From Halomonas sp. (GTDB taxonomy: Bacteria > Pseudomonadota > Gammaproteobacteria > Pseudomonadales > Halomonadaceae), in contig NZ_JAJUFQ010000015.1 of NCBI RefSeq assembly GCF_029263665.1, forward strand, positions 44,287 to 108,286: DNA of 64,000 nt, in the 5' to 3' direction. This document shows, one piece after another, positions 22,876 through 31,466 of this stretch. Position numbers and translations under genes: made by a program. The stretch's first letter is position 1; each line of letters begins with the position of its first letter. The notes under the pieces were generated by a model that saw only the letters and a list, made by a program, of their open reading frames with translations, did not search any database and was not told where the DNA came from.

Positions 22876-23249
22876 GGGGGCGACATGGCTTCGACGCTGA
22901 TGACAACCCCTGAGGTGCATGCCGAGAGCGTGATGTATCTCGTAAATCCAACATCACGATTAAATAGTCGCAAACGACGAAAACTACGCTCAGGGCGCTC
23001 TGGCAGCTTAAACCCCTGCCCGTCCTACCCAGAAGCATCGCGCCCGGTCGTTGCCGATGGGACATGAGCTCGTATAGCCGGGATCGCGTTTGGTTCTGTT
23101 CTCGCGCCAAGCGTTAAACTTTAGAGAAATCGCACGCTGGAATCCTGCCCGTTGGAGTCCAGAGTGTTAAATCAAATAACGGAACTAAGCATGTAGAGCC
23201 GATGGGCGAGTGTTAGCGGACGCGGGTTCGATCCCCGCCGCCTCCACCA
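22876..23249 (+). ncRNA. ssrA: Transfer-messenger RNA (tmRNA)
   Basis: The 5' end GGGGGCGAC and the 3' end CGCCTCCACCA form the alanine-type acceptor stem, with the T arm GGGTTCGATCCCC at 23224-23236. The tag reading frame starts with GCA at 22970 and ends with TAA at 23009-23011, encoding ANDENYAQGALAA. CCA is encoded at 23247-23249. It works with the neighbouring SmpB. The 5' boundary may differ by a base. Confidence 0.97.
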
Positions 23250-23259
23250 ATATCCGACT

Positions 23260-23292
23260 GAAGCCACCTTGACCGGGTGGCTTCTTTCGTTT
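23260..23292 (+). terminator. tmRNA terminator
   Basis: GAAGCCACC (23260-23268) pairs with GGTGGCTTC (23276-23284), followed by TTTCGTTT. A second copy of the same element lies at 23367-23399 in the repeat that follows. Confidence 0.85.
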
Positions 23293-23302
23293 CAGGCAAC
23301 AG

Positions 23303-23440
23303 GGGCGAGTGTTAGCGCTCTACATCACCCCGGGTTCCATCCCCGCCGCCTCCCCCATATCCGACTGAAGCCACCTTGACCGGGTGGCTTCTTTCGTTTC
23401 AGGCCCCTTTCGTTTCAAACCACAGGGGCGAGTGTTAGCG
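23303..23440 (+). repeat. Decayed duplicates of the tmRNA 3' end
   Basis: GGGCGAGTGTTAGCG occurs in tmRNA at 23204-23218 and again at 23303-23317 and 23426-23440. The second copy continues through a damaged T arm (GGGTTCCATCCCC), GCCGCCTCC without the ACCA end, TATCCGACTG and the whole terminator stem. The third copy is only the first 15-19 bases. Copies 2 and 3 share GCTCT after the core, unlike tmRNA. This looks like the remains of attachment-site duplications at ssrA, a common integration target, but no integrase is in the window. Confidence 0.75.
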
Positions 23441-23457
23441 CTCTCGCATCTGTTTGA

Positions 23458-24363
23458 TCACAGCCGCGTGCTTGCCATCAGGCCCGCGACCCAATCGATG
23501 AACACTCGTAATTTGGCGCTGACGTGCCGGTTCGGTGGATATGCGATGTACATCGGCATCGGGTCGAGATGCCAATCATCGAACAGGCGCACCAATTCGC
23601 CGCGCGCCAGGTGCTCCGTGGCCATGTAGTGAGGGAGCCACAATACTCCGAGACCCGCCAACCCTGCCGCCAGGTAAGCGTTGCCATCGTCGACAGCGAT
23701 GACATAACGACCATGTACCTTGAAGCTTTCACTGTTGCGATGCATCGCGAAGGGAGGCGCCTTTCCGGCGTGAGCCCATATGAAGCCCACGATACGTTGG
23801 TGCTCGAGTGCAAGTTCCTTGGGATGTGATGGTGTGCCAGCGCGCTCCAGGTAACTCGGGGATGCGTACACCCCAAGTTGCAACTCACCCACGCGACGCG
23901 CTATCAGAGACAGATCTGTCAGCTCTCCTCCCCGCACGACGCAGTCCACGCCTTCGCCAATCAGGTCCACCTTGCGATCACTTACCCCCATGTCGAGTTG
24001 AATGTCAGGATATTGGGCATAGAACGCGGGCAAGGCTGGTATGAGAATCATGCGGGCCAGCGGGCTGGGAACGTCCACTCGCAATCGCCCCCTGGGCAAT
24101 GCTGAAGCACTCGACAGGCTGGTTTCAGCATCATCCATGTCCTCCAGCAATTTCACGACGCGATCATAGTAAGCGGCTCCGTCAGCCGTCACGTTGACCT
24201 TTCGCGTAGTTCGATTGAGCAGCTTTACACGCAGTCGTGTTTCAAGGCTCTGGATGAGCTGCGACACACTGGCCTTGTTCATATGAAGCGACTCGGCCGC
24301 CTTGGTAAAGCTGCCCGTCTCCACCACGCGCGCGAATGCCTGCATTGCGTTGAAGCGGTCCAT
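23458..24363 (-). CDS. LysR family transcriptional regulator
   Basis: The 301-residue protein has the N-terminal LysR helix-turn-helix (MQAFARVVETGSFTKAAESLHMNKASVSQLIQ, about residues 8-40) and an effector domain beginning RLRVDVPSPLARMILIPALP. It belongs to the CrgA/DsdC-like subgroup with VETGSFTKAA. The ATG at 24363 follows AAGGAA; the frame is open upstream but non-homologous. It is divergent from the RidA gene with 139 bases between, which suggests it controls that gene; LysR regulators commonly act on divergent neighbours. Confidence 0.92.
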   Translation of the reverse strand: MDRFNAMQAFARVVETGSFTKAAESLHMNKASVSQLIQSLETRLRVKLLNRTTRKVNVTADGAAYYDRVVKLLEDMDDAETSLSSASALPRGRLRVDVPSPLARMILIPALPAFYAQYPDIQLDMGVSDRKVDLIGEGVDCVVRGGELTDLSLIARRVGELQLGVYASPSYLERAGTPSHPKELALEHQRIVGFIWAHAGKAPPFAMHRNSESFKVHGRYVIAVDDGNAYLAAGLAGLGVLWLPHYMATEHLARGELVRLFDDWHLDPMPMYIAYPPNRHVSAKLRVFIDWVAGLMASTRL

Positions 24364-24502
24364 TTCCTTTTCAAGGCCTCGCAATTGTTTGGATATGGCA
24401 AACAGTGTTTGTTGTTCATGGGCGTTTATCCACAAGGCCTGGACACATAAGGTTTCCTGACCATGACCCCGGGTCATCATCCACCCATTGAAGGAAAGAC
24501 TC

Positions 24503-24895
24503 ATGACACAGCGCGACGCCGTTTTCCCCGCAGGTCGGCATGACCTTTACACATCACACGCCTATTCCGCAGCGATCAGATCAGGTGATCTCCTGTTTGT
24601 ATCCGGTCAAGTCGGCAGCCGCAGCGATGGCACTCCCGAGCCGGACTTCGAGGCCCAGGTACGTCTGGCATTCACTAATCTCAAGGCAACCCTGCAAGCA
24701 GGTGGGTGCGGACTTGACGATATCGTCGACGTGACCACCTTCCATACCGACCCTGAGCATCAGTTCGACACGGTCATGGCCGTCAAGAGCGAAGTCTTCC
24801 CGGAGGCGCCTTATCCGAACTGGACGGCAATCGGCGTCAACTGGCTGGCGGGATTCGACTTCGAGATCAAGGTCATTGCCCGTATTCCTGGCTGA
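24503..24895 (+). CDS. RidA family protein (enamine/imine deaminase)
   Basis: The 130-residue protein belongs to the RidA/YjgF/Rid family, which hydrolyses reactive enamines and imines from amino-acid metabolism. Family features are FVSGQVGSRSDGTPEPDFEAQVRLAFTNL, the TTFHTD segment and the C-terminal FEIKVIARI. The start ATG at 24503 has AAGGAA upstream; a TTG at 24488 is the only other in-frame option. It is divergent from the LysR gene. Confidence 0.9.
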   Translation: MTQRDAVFPAGRHDLYTSHAYSAAIRSGDLLFVSGQVGSRSDGTPEPDFEAQVRLAFTNLKATLQAGGCGLDDIVDVTTFHTDPEHQFDTVMAVKSEVFPEAPYPNWTAIGVNWLAGFDFEIKVIARIPG

Positions 24896-25299
24896 ATCTC
24901 ACCAGACCAGGGTGTTACAACAGCATGAATACGATATGCCGTGCGGACATCCACATGGCATATCATGCACCGCTCGCACGGTGTGCGGCCGATATCGAGA
25001 AAACAGCAGGAACGCTACTGTTTAGCTCTGAACGACAATCGATCGTTCACATCATCCGGCTCCCCTTCAGGCTACCCGAAGGATGCTCCAGTTCGCTCCC
25101 GCTAGATGAGTGCCCAGTGCGCTTCATTCTGCTCACCGACTTACTTCCGCGTGGATACCCCAAGGGTCTGATACGAGGTGTGGACAGAAACGCAATGTCT
25201 CGCAGGTTGCATAGTCAACGCCAGTACCCATAGATTCAAAAGTGTGCAGTGCGAAAACATCTCGCAAGATGTCATCCCATAACAACAAGGAGTCGACAG
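24896..25299. other. Intergenic region before the TRAP operon
   Basis: No convincing gene. A 102-codon plus-strand frame at 24925-25233 has no family features or good ribosome site. The region should carry the dctP promoter. Confidence 0.4.
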
Positions 25300-26334
25300 A
25301 TGTGCAGCATACTTTCCCGGCGTGTTCTGATGGGTGTTTCCTTGGCGGTGTGCCTCAGCACTTCCGCACTCTCCCAGGCCTGGGCGCAAACGATCAACCT
25401 CAGCTACAACGGGGCGCCGGACCCCGACAAGAATGCCGTTCATGTCTTTGCCGACAACCTGAAGAAACTGGTTGAGGAGAAGACCCAGGGCGAGCTGGAA
25501 ATCAAGCTGTACCCCAACAGCATGCTGGGTGAAGAGCAGGAGAGGATGGAGCAGGTGATCAGTTCACCGTCCCTGAATATTGCCTCCTTTGCCGGTATGG
25601 CTCCAATTGTTCCGGAGATATATGTCAGCGCTATCCCCTTCCTGTTCGAGGATTTTGCTGCCGCGCGGAGCTTCTTTGATGAAGGCCAGTACTGGCAGCA
25701 GGTCAAGGATGATTTCCGTGAACGTAGCCAGGGGTCGGAAATTCTTTCGGTCGTGGAAGAAGGGGGATTTCTTGCCTTCACCAACAACAAGCGCCCCATT
25801 CATGGCCCCGATGATTTCAATGGCCTTCGATTTCGGGCCATGGACCCCAGCCAGGTAGCGCTGTATGAAGCCTTCGGCGCCTCAGGCACACCTATTCCCT
25901 GGACAGAAGTCTATATGGCACTGAAAACCGGGGTTGCCGATGGCCAGATGAACCCACCCATGTACGTCATCCTGGGCAGCCTGTCCGAAGTGCAAAAATA
26001 CCTGACGTTGGCCAACATCCAGTATTCCGACCAATTCCTGATCGCCAATGGGCAGTTGCTGGAAAGTCTCAGCGACGAAAACCGCCAAGCCCTGCTGGAT
26101 GCCGTAGAACAGGCCAATCAGATGGCGCGGGTCGAGAATGAGAACAAGGTGGACGAGCGCATCGCATACCTGCAGGAACAGGGCATGGAAGTTATCCATC
26201 CCAGCGCCGAGGACATGGAAGCATTTCGTGCCAAAGGCCAGCCAGCCTATCTCAAGTGGCTGGAAGAGGAACAGGGCATGGACCATGAACTGATCAAGAC
26301 AGCCTTCGAGGATGCTGGACAGCCCCTGGAGTAA
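25300..26334 (+). CDS. TRAP transporter substrate-binding protein (DctP family)
   Basis: The 344-residue periplasmic protein has a signal peptide (cleavage near AWAQT, about residue 30) and the DctP fold, with the conserved central segment FNGLRFRAMDPSQVALYEAFGASGTPIPWTEVYMALKTGVADGQMNP that contains the carboxylate-binding Arg. It would deliver an organic acid (dicarboxylate, sugar acid or similar) to the DctQM permease. AAGGAG lies 8 bases before ATG 25300. A strong hairpin separates it from the permease genes. Confidence 0.92.
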   Translation: MCSILSRRVLMGVSLAVCLSTSALSQAWAQTINLSYNGAPDPDKNAVHVFADNLKKLVEEKTQGELEIKLYPNSMLGEEQERMEQVISSPSLNIASFAGMAPIVPEIYVSAIPFLFEDFAAARSFFDEGQYWQQVKDDFRERSQGSEILSVVEEGGFLAFTNNKRPIHGPDDFNGLRFRAMDPSQVALYEAFGASGTPIPWTEVYMALKTGVADGQMNPPMYVILGSLSEVQKYLTLANIQYSDQFLIANGQLLESLSDENRQALLDAVEQANQMARVENENKVDERIAYLQEQGMEVIHPSAEDMEAFRAKGQPAYLKWLEEEQGMDHELIKTAFEDAGQPLE

Positions 26335-26388
26335 GCCTGTACCGCGTGTCATCGCGATGGTGTACGCGGTAACTCACATGCGCTTTCA

Positions 26389-26413
26389 GCGGTAGCCCCT
26401 GCTTGGCTACCGC
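26389..26413 (+). terminator. Intra-operon hairpin after dctP
   Basis: GCGGTAGCC (26389-26397) pairs with GGCTACCGC (26405-26413) around 7 bases, followed by a weak pyrimidine tract. An earlier dyad (TACCGCGT at 26340-26347, ACGCGGTA at 26364-26371) adds to the structure. Such hairpins often leave the binding protein in excess of the permease. Confidence 0.6.
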
Positions 26414-26440
26414 CTCTTCTCTTCACTCAGGTGAGATGTC

Positions 26441-26947
26441 ATGAAGTCTTCTCTGATGGCGTGCCGCAGCCAAGTCCTGCGAGCGCTGCGCGGGCTGGCG
26501 ATCACAGTGGCCGTCTTGTTGCTGGCCGTGACCGTGCTGATCATTCTCTATGGCGTGGTGATGCGCTACCTGCTGGGCGGGTCACCGATCTGGATGGATG
26601 AACTCTCCCGTTTTCTCATCATTGCCAGCGTGATGTTCGCGCTGGGAACTGTATGGGTGGAAGGCGGGCATATGCGCGTGTCTCTGCTGGAGCGCGTACT
26701 GCCGAGTTTCTGGGCGCAATACTTGGTTATCTACCAGTGGTTGCTGACACTGGCACTGAGTGGAGGAGCGGCCTGGCTGAGCTACCGCTATGCCCTATCC
26801 ACGACGATGTTTTCCACTCTGGGGTTGGGCATTTCGCGCAGCATCCCCCTTATGACGCTACCTATCGGGTTTTCACTCCTGTTCGTACAGGCGCTCTGCT
26901 ATGGCCCCCATCCACTGCGCAATGAGCTGGAGGAAACCGCGTCATGA
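26441..26947 (+). CDS. TRAP transporter small permease (DctQ family)
   Basis: The 168-residue protein has four hydrophobic segments and the DctQ pattern (SPIWMDELSRFLIIASVMFALGTVWVEGGHMRV). It forms the transmembrane complex with the large permease. Its stop overlaps the next start as ATGA at 26944-26947. An N-terminal ATG at 26441 is preceded by a GGTGAG-type site. Confidence 0.9.
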   Translation: MKSSLMACRSQVLRALRGLAITVAVLLLAVTVLIILYGVVMRYLLGGSPIWMDELSRFLIIASVMFALGTVWVEGGHMRVSLLERVLPSFWAQYLVIYQWLLTLALSGGAAWLSYRYALSTTMFSTLGLGISRSIPLMTLPIGFSLLFVQALCYGPHPLRNELEETAS

Positions 26948-28221
26948 TCTGGGCAATGCTGGCGGTATTCGTGGTGCACGTACTTCTGGGACTCCCACTG
27001 TTCCTGGCGCTGCTGACCACGGCGGTGGTGGGCTTTGCGTTTGTTGATCCCTCAATGCTGGCTCGCCTGGGACCACAGCAGTTCTTTGGGGGTATCAATG
27101 TCTTTTCACTGATGGCAATTCCGCTGTTCATTCTGGCAGGCAACCTGATGAATGCCAGCGGATTGACGGAACGATTAATGCGCCTGGCACGTTTGCTTGT
27201 CGGCCATCTGCGTGGCGGCATGGGGCACGTCAATGTGGTGTCCAGCGTGTTCTTTGCTGGTGTGAACGGCTCGGCAGTCGCGGACACCTCCGCGCTGGGC
27301 TCACTGCTGGTGCCTTCCATGCGCAAGGAAGGCTACTCGACATCCTTTGCGGCGGGGTTGACCGCAGGAAGCTCATTGATCGGCCCGATCATCCCTCCGA
27401 GCATTTTCATGATTCTGTATGCCTCGCTGACCAACACCTCGGTGGGCAAGCTGTTTCTGGCAGGCGTGGTCCCCGGGATTCTTCTGGGCATCGCCTTCAT
27501 GCTGATGAACGCCTGGTATGCGCATCGTCACCAGTTGCCCGTACGTACCCGTAAACCTTCACGGAGAGAGGTAATGGGAGCTGCCTGGAGTGCCATGCCT
27601 GCACTGGTAGCTCCCTTCATCATCGTCTCAGGCATCGTGCTCGGCTTCGTGACCCCCACGGAATCCGGGGCACTGATCGTGGCCTACGTGATTGCCTGTG
27701 GGCTATGGCTTGGCCCACTGCGCATAGGGCAGATCTGGAAGGCGCTGCGCGAAACCACCAAGCTGACCTCTGCGATTTTCGTGATCATGGCCGTGTCGAG
27801 CATCGTCAGCTGGTTGCTTTCCTCGGCCCAGGTGCCGATGCAATTCGTCAGTCTCCTGACACCCTATGTCGACAGTCCAGTGCTGATTCTGCTGCTGTTG
27901 AGCGCGATCACCTTCGTGACAGGCATGTTCATGGAGGAAGTCTCGGCGCTGATGCTGCTGACCCCCATCTTCATGCCCGTAGCCATGGCAGCCGGTGTTG
28001 ACCTAGTGCACCTGGGCGTGATCATCACCCTGAATATCACCATTGCTCTGATCACTCCCCCCATGGGGGCCTGTGTCTTCGTGGCGGCGGCAGTCAGTCG
28101 CCTGGATATCACGTCCCTGTTTCGCACCATCTGGCCTTTCGTGCTGGTGGCCTTGCTGGTGCTGTGTCTATTGATTCTGTTTCCTGGCCTGACACTGTGG
28201 CTGCCAACCTTTCTGGGATGA
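26944..28221 (+). CDS. TRAP transporter large permease (DctM family)
   Basis: The 425-residue protein has about 12 membrane helices with DctM signatures: GINVFSLMAIPLFILAGNLMNASGLTERLM, ADTSALGSLLVPSM and GLTAGSSLIGPIIPPSIFMILYASL. It couples substrate import to the sodium gradient. Overlap with dctQ shows translational coupling. This completes a single-copy TRAP system; catabolic genes for its substrate are not obvious next to it. Confidence 0.93.
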   Translation: MIWAMLAVFVVHVLLGLPLFLALLTTAVVGFAFVDPSMLARLGPQQFFGGINVFSLMAIPLFILAGNLMNASGLTERLMRLARLLVGHLRGGMGHVNVVSSVFFAGVNGSAVADTSALGSLLVPSMRKEGYSTSFAAGLTAGSSLIGPIIPPSIFMILYASLTNTSVGKLFLAGVVPGILLGIAFMLMNAWYAHRHQLPVRTRKPSRREVMGAAWSAMPALVAPFIIVSGIVLGFVTPTESGALIVAYVIACGLWLGPLRIGQIWKALRETTKLTSAIFVIMAVSSIVSWLLSSAQVPMQFVSLLTPYVDSPVLILLLLSAITFVTGMFMEEVSALMLLTPIFMPVAMAAGVDLVHLGVIITLNITIALITPPMGACVFVAAAVSRLDITSLFRTIWPFVLVALLVLCLLILFPGLTLWLPTFLG

Positions 28222-28284
28222 ACATTCCCCCCTGTCGCGGTGCCCGCTACCATGGTGTGAAATACTCAGCCCAGTGGAACCCAC

Positions 28285-28677
28285 ATGACGCGTACCCGCC
28301 ATGACCAACCCTGTTTCCAGCTCCGCCTGGTGATCGATAGAGATGTCGTGCTCGGCCCGGGAAAAGCCGATCTGCTGGAGCGCATCGATGCGTGCGGGTC
28401 GATTTCTGCTGCAAGCCGCGATCTGGGCATGAGCTACAAGAAAGCGTGGCAGCTCATTGACACCATGAACCGATATTTTCCTTCTCCACTGATTGCCACC
28501 ACCTCTGGCGGTAGCCAGGGAGGCGGTGCCCAGGTCACGCCGCTGGGGCGCGAGGTGCTCGACCACTATCGCGCCCTGCAGCGTGGCCTTGAGCCCAGCA
28601 CTTCCGGCCATGCCCAGGCTCTGATGGCGCTACTTCCCCAGGCTCCGTCAACCTCCGAGGACCAGGTTCAGCCTTGA
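28285..28677 (+). CDS. Single-domain ModE-type regulator
   Basis: The 130-residue protein carries only the ModE-like N-terminal winged helix (LLERIDACGSISAASRDLGMSYKKAWQLIDTMNRYF, about residues 30-66), then TTSGGSQGGGAQVTPLGREVLDHY. The C-terminal Mop/TOBE molybdate domains of E. coli ModE are absent. Because of the perfect ModE-type operator before the adjacent modA it probably regulates modABC, but how it senses molybdate is not evident. Confidence 0.85.
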   Translation: MTRTRHDQPCFQLRLVIDRDVVLGPGKADLLERIDACGSISAASRDLGMSYKKAWQLIDTMNRYFPSPLIATTSGGSQGGGAQVTPLGREVLDHYRALQRGLEPSTSGHAQALMALLPQAPSTSEDQVQP

Positions 28678-28731
28678 AACAGTCTGCACCCGCTCGTGCT
28701 TGGCAAGCTGCCTCATCCCTAATATAGTCTC

Positions 28732-28755
28732 CGTTATTTCCAGCCATACATAACG
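28732..28755. promoter_or_regulatory. ModE-type operator upstream of modA
   Basis: CGTTAT (28732-28737), 12 bases and ATAACG (28750-28755) form a perfect dyad with the same half-sites and spacing I recall for the E. coli modA ModE site. The dyad extends to 9 bp per arm (CTCCGTTAT/ATAACGGAG). The right arm overlaps the modA ribosome site, so the dyad may also fold in the mRNA. Confidence 0.75.
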
Positions 28756-28763
28756 GAGTTGCC

Positions 28764-29579
28764 ATGCTCGGCCATAGACCGGAATTCCTGCTGTCCGCTC
28801 GCCAGTCCCTGTTCGCCTTGGCTTTGCTGGCGACCGCCTCACTGGCCACCTCTTCGTTGGCCCAAGCAGCGACTCTGCATGTTTCAGCGGCAGCCTCCCT
28901 GACCGGTGCCATGGATGATGCCATCGAGACCTACACGGCGAACCATCCGGATGTCTCCATCGTGCCGATCTATGCCTCTTCTTCCACACTGGCACGACAG
29001 ATCGCCAGCGGAGCTCCTTCCGATCTGTTCATTTCCGCCAATCTCAAATGGATGGACTGGCTGGAAGAACAGGATGTCGAACTTCAGGGGCGTACCAACC
29101 TGCTGCAGAATCGCCTCGCTCTCATCGCGCCGGCCGCCAGTGACGTCACCCACTTCATTCCCGGCAAGGATGGCGCCATCGAAAGTCTGATCGGAGCCGA
29201 TGATCGCCTTGCCGTCGGTGATCCCAGCCATGTCCCGGCAGGCATCTATGCCCAACAGGCTCTGGCGTCGTTGGGCGAATGGGAAACAATGGAACCGCGC
29301 CTGGCCCGTGCCAACGATGTGCGTGGTGCTCTTGCCCTGGTCGAGCGCGGAGAAACTCCCGTAGGTATCGTGTATCAGACCGACGCCAAAGCCAGCGAAG
29401 GCGTGCGCACGCTGGGCCTGTTTCCTCTGGAGAGTCACGAACCCATCGTGTATCCCATCGCCCAGATCGGTGCCGGCGAGAACGATGATGTCGAGGCTTT
29501 CCGTGCCTGGCTGGAAGATCAGGAAGCGCAGGATATCTTCACCGCCCATGGCTTCATGACGGCCTCCAGCAACGAGTAG
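28764..29579 (+). CDS. modA: Molybdate ABC transporter substrate-binding protein
   Basis: ModA binds molybdate or tungstate in the periplasm. The 271-residue product has a signal peptide (ending near SLAQAA) and the ModA pattern LHVSAAASLTGAMDDAIETY, IYASSSTLARQIASGAPSDLFISAN and the C-terminal YPIAQI. ACGGAG precedes ATG 28764. It is the first gene of modABC, controlled by the ModE-type dyad immediately upstream. Confidence 0.95.
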   Translation: MLGHRPEFLLSARQSLFALALLATASLATSSLAQAATLHVSAAASLTGAMDDAIETYTANHPDVSIVPIYASSSTLARQIASGAPSDLFISANLKWMDWLEEQDVELQGRTNLLQNRLALIAPAASDVTHFIPGKDGAIESLIGADDRLAVGDPSHVPAGIYAQQALASLGEWETMEPRLARANDVRGALALVERGETPVGIVYQTDAKASEGVRTLGLFPLESHEPIVYPIAQIGAGENDDVEAFRAWLEDQEAQDIFTAHGFMTASSNE

Positions 29580-29591
29580 AGACACTTCGAC

Positions 29592-30287
29592 TTGCTTACT
29601 TCAGCCGAGTGGGACGCCATTCTGCTTAGCCTGAAGATCGGCATCAGTGCCGTGGGCTGGATCCTGCCTCCCGGCATTGCCATCTCCTGGCTATTAGCGC
29701 GTCATGAGTTTCGTGGTAAAGCACTGCTGGACGGCATCGTGCACTTGCCATTGGTGCTTCCTCCCGTGGTGGTCGGCTATCTGCTGCTGATCTCTCTGGG
29801 CCGTCAGGGCGTAGCAGGACAATGGCTCTATCAATGGTTCGGCGTATCCCTGCCCTTCACCTGGCAGGGTGCCGCCGTGGCCAGTGGTGTCATGGCTTTC
29901 CCACTGCTGGTGCGGGCGATGCGCTTGTCCCTGGAAGCGGTCGACCCCAAGCTGGAAGCTGCGGCCAGCACCCTGGGCGCCAACCGCTGGCGTGTCTTCT
30001 TCACCATCACTTTGCCACTCTCGATTCCCGGCCTATTGACCGGCTGTCTGCTCGCCTTTGCGCGAGCCTTGTCCGAGTTCGGGGCCACCATCACCTTTGC
30101 CTCCAACATACCTGGCGAGACCCGAAACCTGCCCCTGGCGCTCTACTCGTTGATCCAGACACCAGGGAAGGAAGCCGCCGCCGCTCGCCTGTGCGTCCTG
30201 GCCATCGTCATTGCCATGCTGTCGCTATTGGCTTCGGAATGGCTGGCTCGCCATGCCAGGCACCGCCTGCGCGAGCGAGATAGCTGA
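29592..30287 (+). CDS. modB: Molybdate ABC transporter permease
   Basis: The 231-residue inner-membrane permease starts LTSAEWDAILLSLKIG with a TTG at 29592; no ATG or GTG fits the conserved N-terminus, and homologues begin with this sequence. It contains the CysTW/ModB loop ASTLGANRWRVFFTITLPLSIPGLLTGCLLAFARALSEFGATITF, which contacts ModC. It sits 12 bases after modA and just before modC. Confidence 0.95.
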   Translation: MLTSAEWDAILLSLKIGISAVGWILPPGIAISWLLARHEFRGKALLDGIVHLPLVLPPVVVGYLLLISLGRQGVAGQWLYQWFGVSLPFTWQGAAVASGVMAFPLLVRAMRLSLEAVDPKLEAAASTLGANRWRVFFTITLPLSIPGLLTGCLLAFARALSEFGATITFASNIPGETRNLPLALYSLIQTPGKEAAAARLCVLAIVIAMLSLLASEWLARHARHRLRERDS

Positions 30288-30289
30288 AT

Positions 30290-31426
30290 ATGTTCATGCG
30301 CCGCCCCCAAGAGGCTCACCAAGGTATCCAGAAAGCATGCGATACCGTCCTGCAGCTCAATGTGCGCAAGCGCCTGGGTAACTTCGTACTGAATGCCGAC
30401 CTGTCACTGCCCGGCCATGGTGTCAGCGCACTGTTCGGCGTTTCCGGCAGCGGCAAGACCAGTCTGCTGCGTCTTGTTGCCGGGCTAGATCGCCCAGACG
30501 ATGGTGCCATCTATATCGGTGACCGTCCCCTCGTGGATACCCGGCGCGGAGTCTTTCTTCCGCCCCACCGCAGGCACATCGGTGTGGTCTTTCAGGAGGC
30601 TCGGTTATTTCCTCACTACCGTGTACACGGCAACCTCACTTACGGCATGCCCGCTTCGGCACAATCACGCTTCGATGATATCGTCGAATTGCTGGGTATC
30701 AGACCGCTGCTCAAGCGAATGCCAGGCACGCTTTCCGGTGGAGAGGCCCGGCGTGTCTCCATCGGCCGAGCGCTATTGACCAATCCAGAGCTTCTGTTGA
30801 TGGATGAGCCTCTGACAGGGCTGGATGGTCCACGCAAGCAGGAACTCCTGCGCTACATTCTCTCGCTGACCAGCGAACTCGAAATCCCCATTGTCTATAT
30901 CAGCCACGATCCCAAGGAAATCAGTGCCATCGCCGACCACCTGGTGCTGATCGAAAACGGCAGCGTCACCACCAGCGACGCCCTGGACCGGGTGCTGAAT
31001 CGCATTGACCTGACGCCACAACTCGGAGGTTTCGACGCCGCCTCGGTACTCGAAACGCAGGTGAGTAGGCATGACCAGGAGTATGGGCTGACACACCTGA
31101 TTCTCGATGATGGCCAGGAACTGGTCGTTCCCCGCCTTGATGCTTCACCAGGTACTCGGCTCAGGATCCGCATACCCGCCCGTGACGTGGCACTGGCACT
31201 GTCAGCTCCCCATGACACCAGCTATCGCAACCAACTCGATGCGACAATTGAACGAATCGGCACCTTGCCTGACAGTCCCGCTACGGTAGAAATCCTGCTC
31301 GTAACAGGTAACCAGCGGCTGCGCGCTCGTCTGACACGCAAATCGCATGATGAAATGGGACTGACGCAAGGCACTCCAGTAAAGGCCTTGATCCGTAGCG
31401 TGGCCTTCGACATGCGTCAGCTCTGA
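30290..31426 (+). CDS. modC: Molybdate ABC transporter ATP-binding protein
   Basis: The 378-residue ATPase has Walker A GVSGSGKTS (residues 50-58), signature LSGGEARR, Walker B LLLMDEP and a C-terminal Mop/TOBE domain (about residues 310-378). The signature varies from the usual LSGGEKQR in the two residues after GE. About 20 N-terminal residues precede the usual ModC start, with no internal alternative start. It closes the modABC operon and is convergent with the MFS gene. Confidence 0.94.
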   Translation: MFMRRPQEAHQGIQKACDTVLQLNVRKRLGNFVLNADLSLPGHGVSALFGVSGSGKTSLLRLVAGLDRPDDGAIYIGDRPLVDTRRGVFLPPHRRHIGVVFQEARLFPHYRVHGNLTYGMPASAQSRFDDIVELLGIRPLLKRMPGTLSGGEARRVSIGRALLTNPELLLMDEPLTGLDGPRKQELLRYILSLTSELEIPIVYISHDPKEISAIADHLVLIENGSVTTSDALDRVLNRIDLTPQLGGFDAASVLETQVSRHDQEYGLTHLILDDGQELVVPRLDASPGTRLRIRIPARDVALALSAPHDTSYRNQLDATIERIGTLPDSPATVEILLVTGNQRLRARLTRKSHDEMGLTQGTPVKALIRSVAFDMRQL

Positions 31427-31466
31427 CAATAACACCCGATGACCACGGTCGATGAAACCGCCATGG

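Noticed and set aside
23303..23440. Second functional tmRNA or tRNA gene
   Set aside because: The T arm is altered, the ACCA end is lost and no 5' half is present.
24925..25233. 102-codon plus-strand frame before dctP
   Set aside because: No ribosome site, odd composition and no family; likely non-coding.
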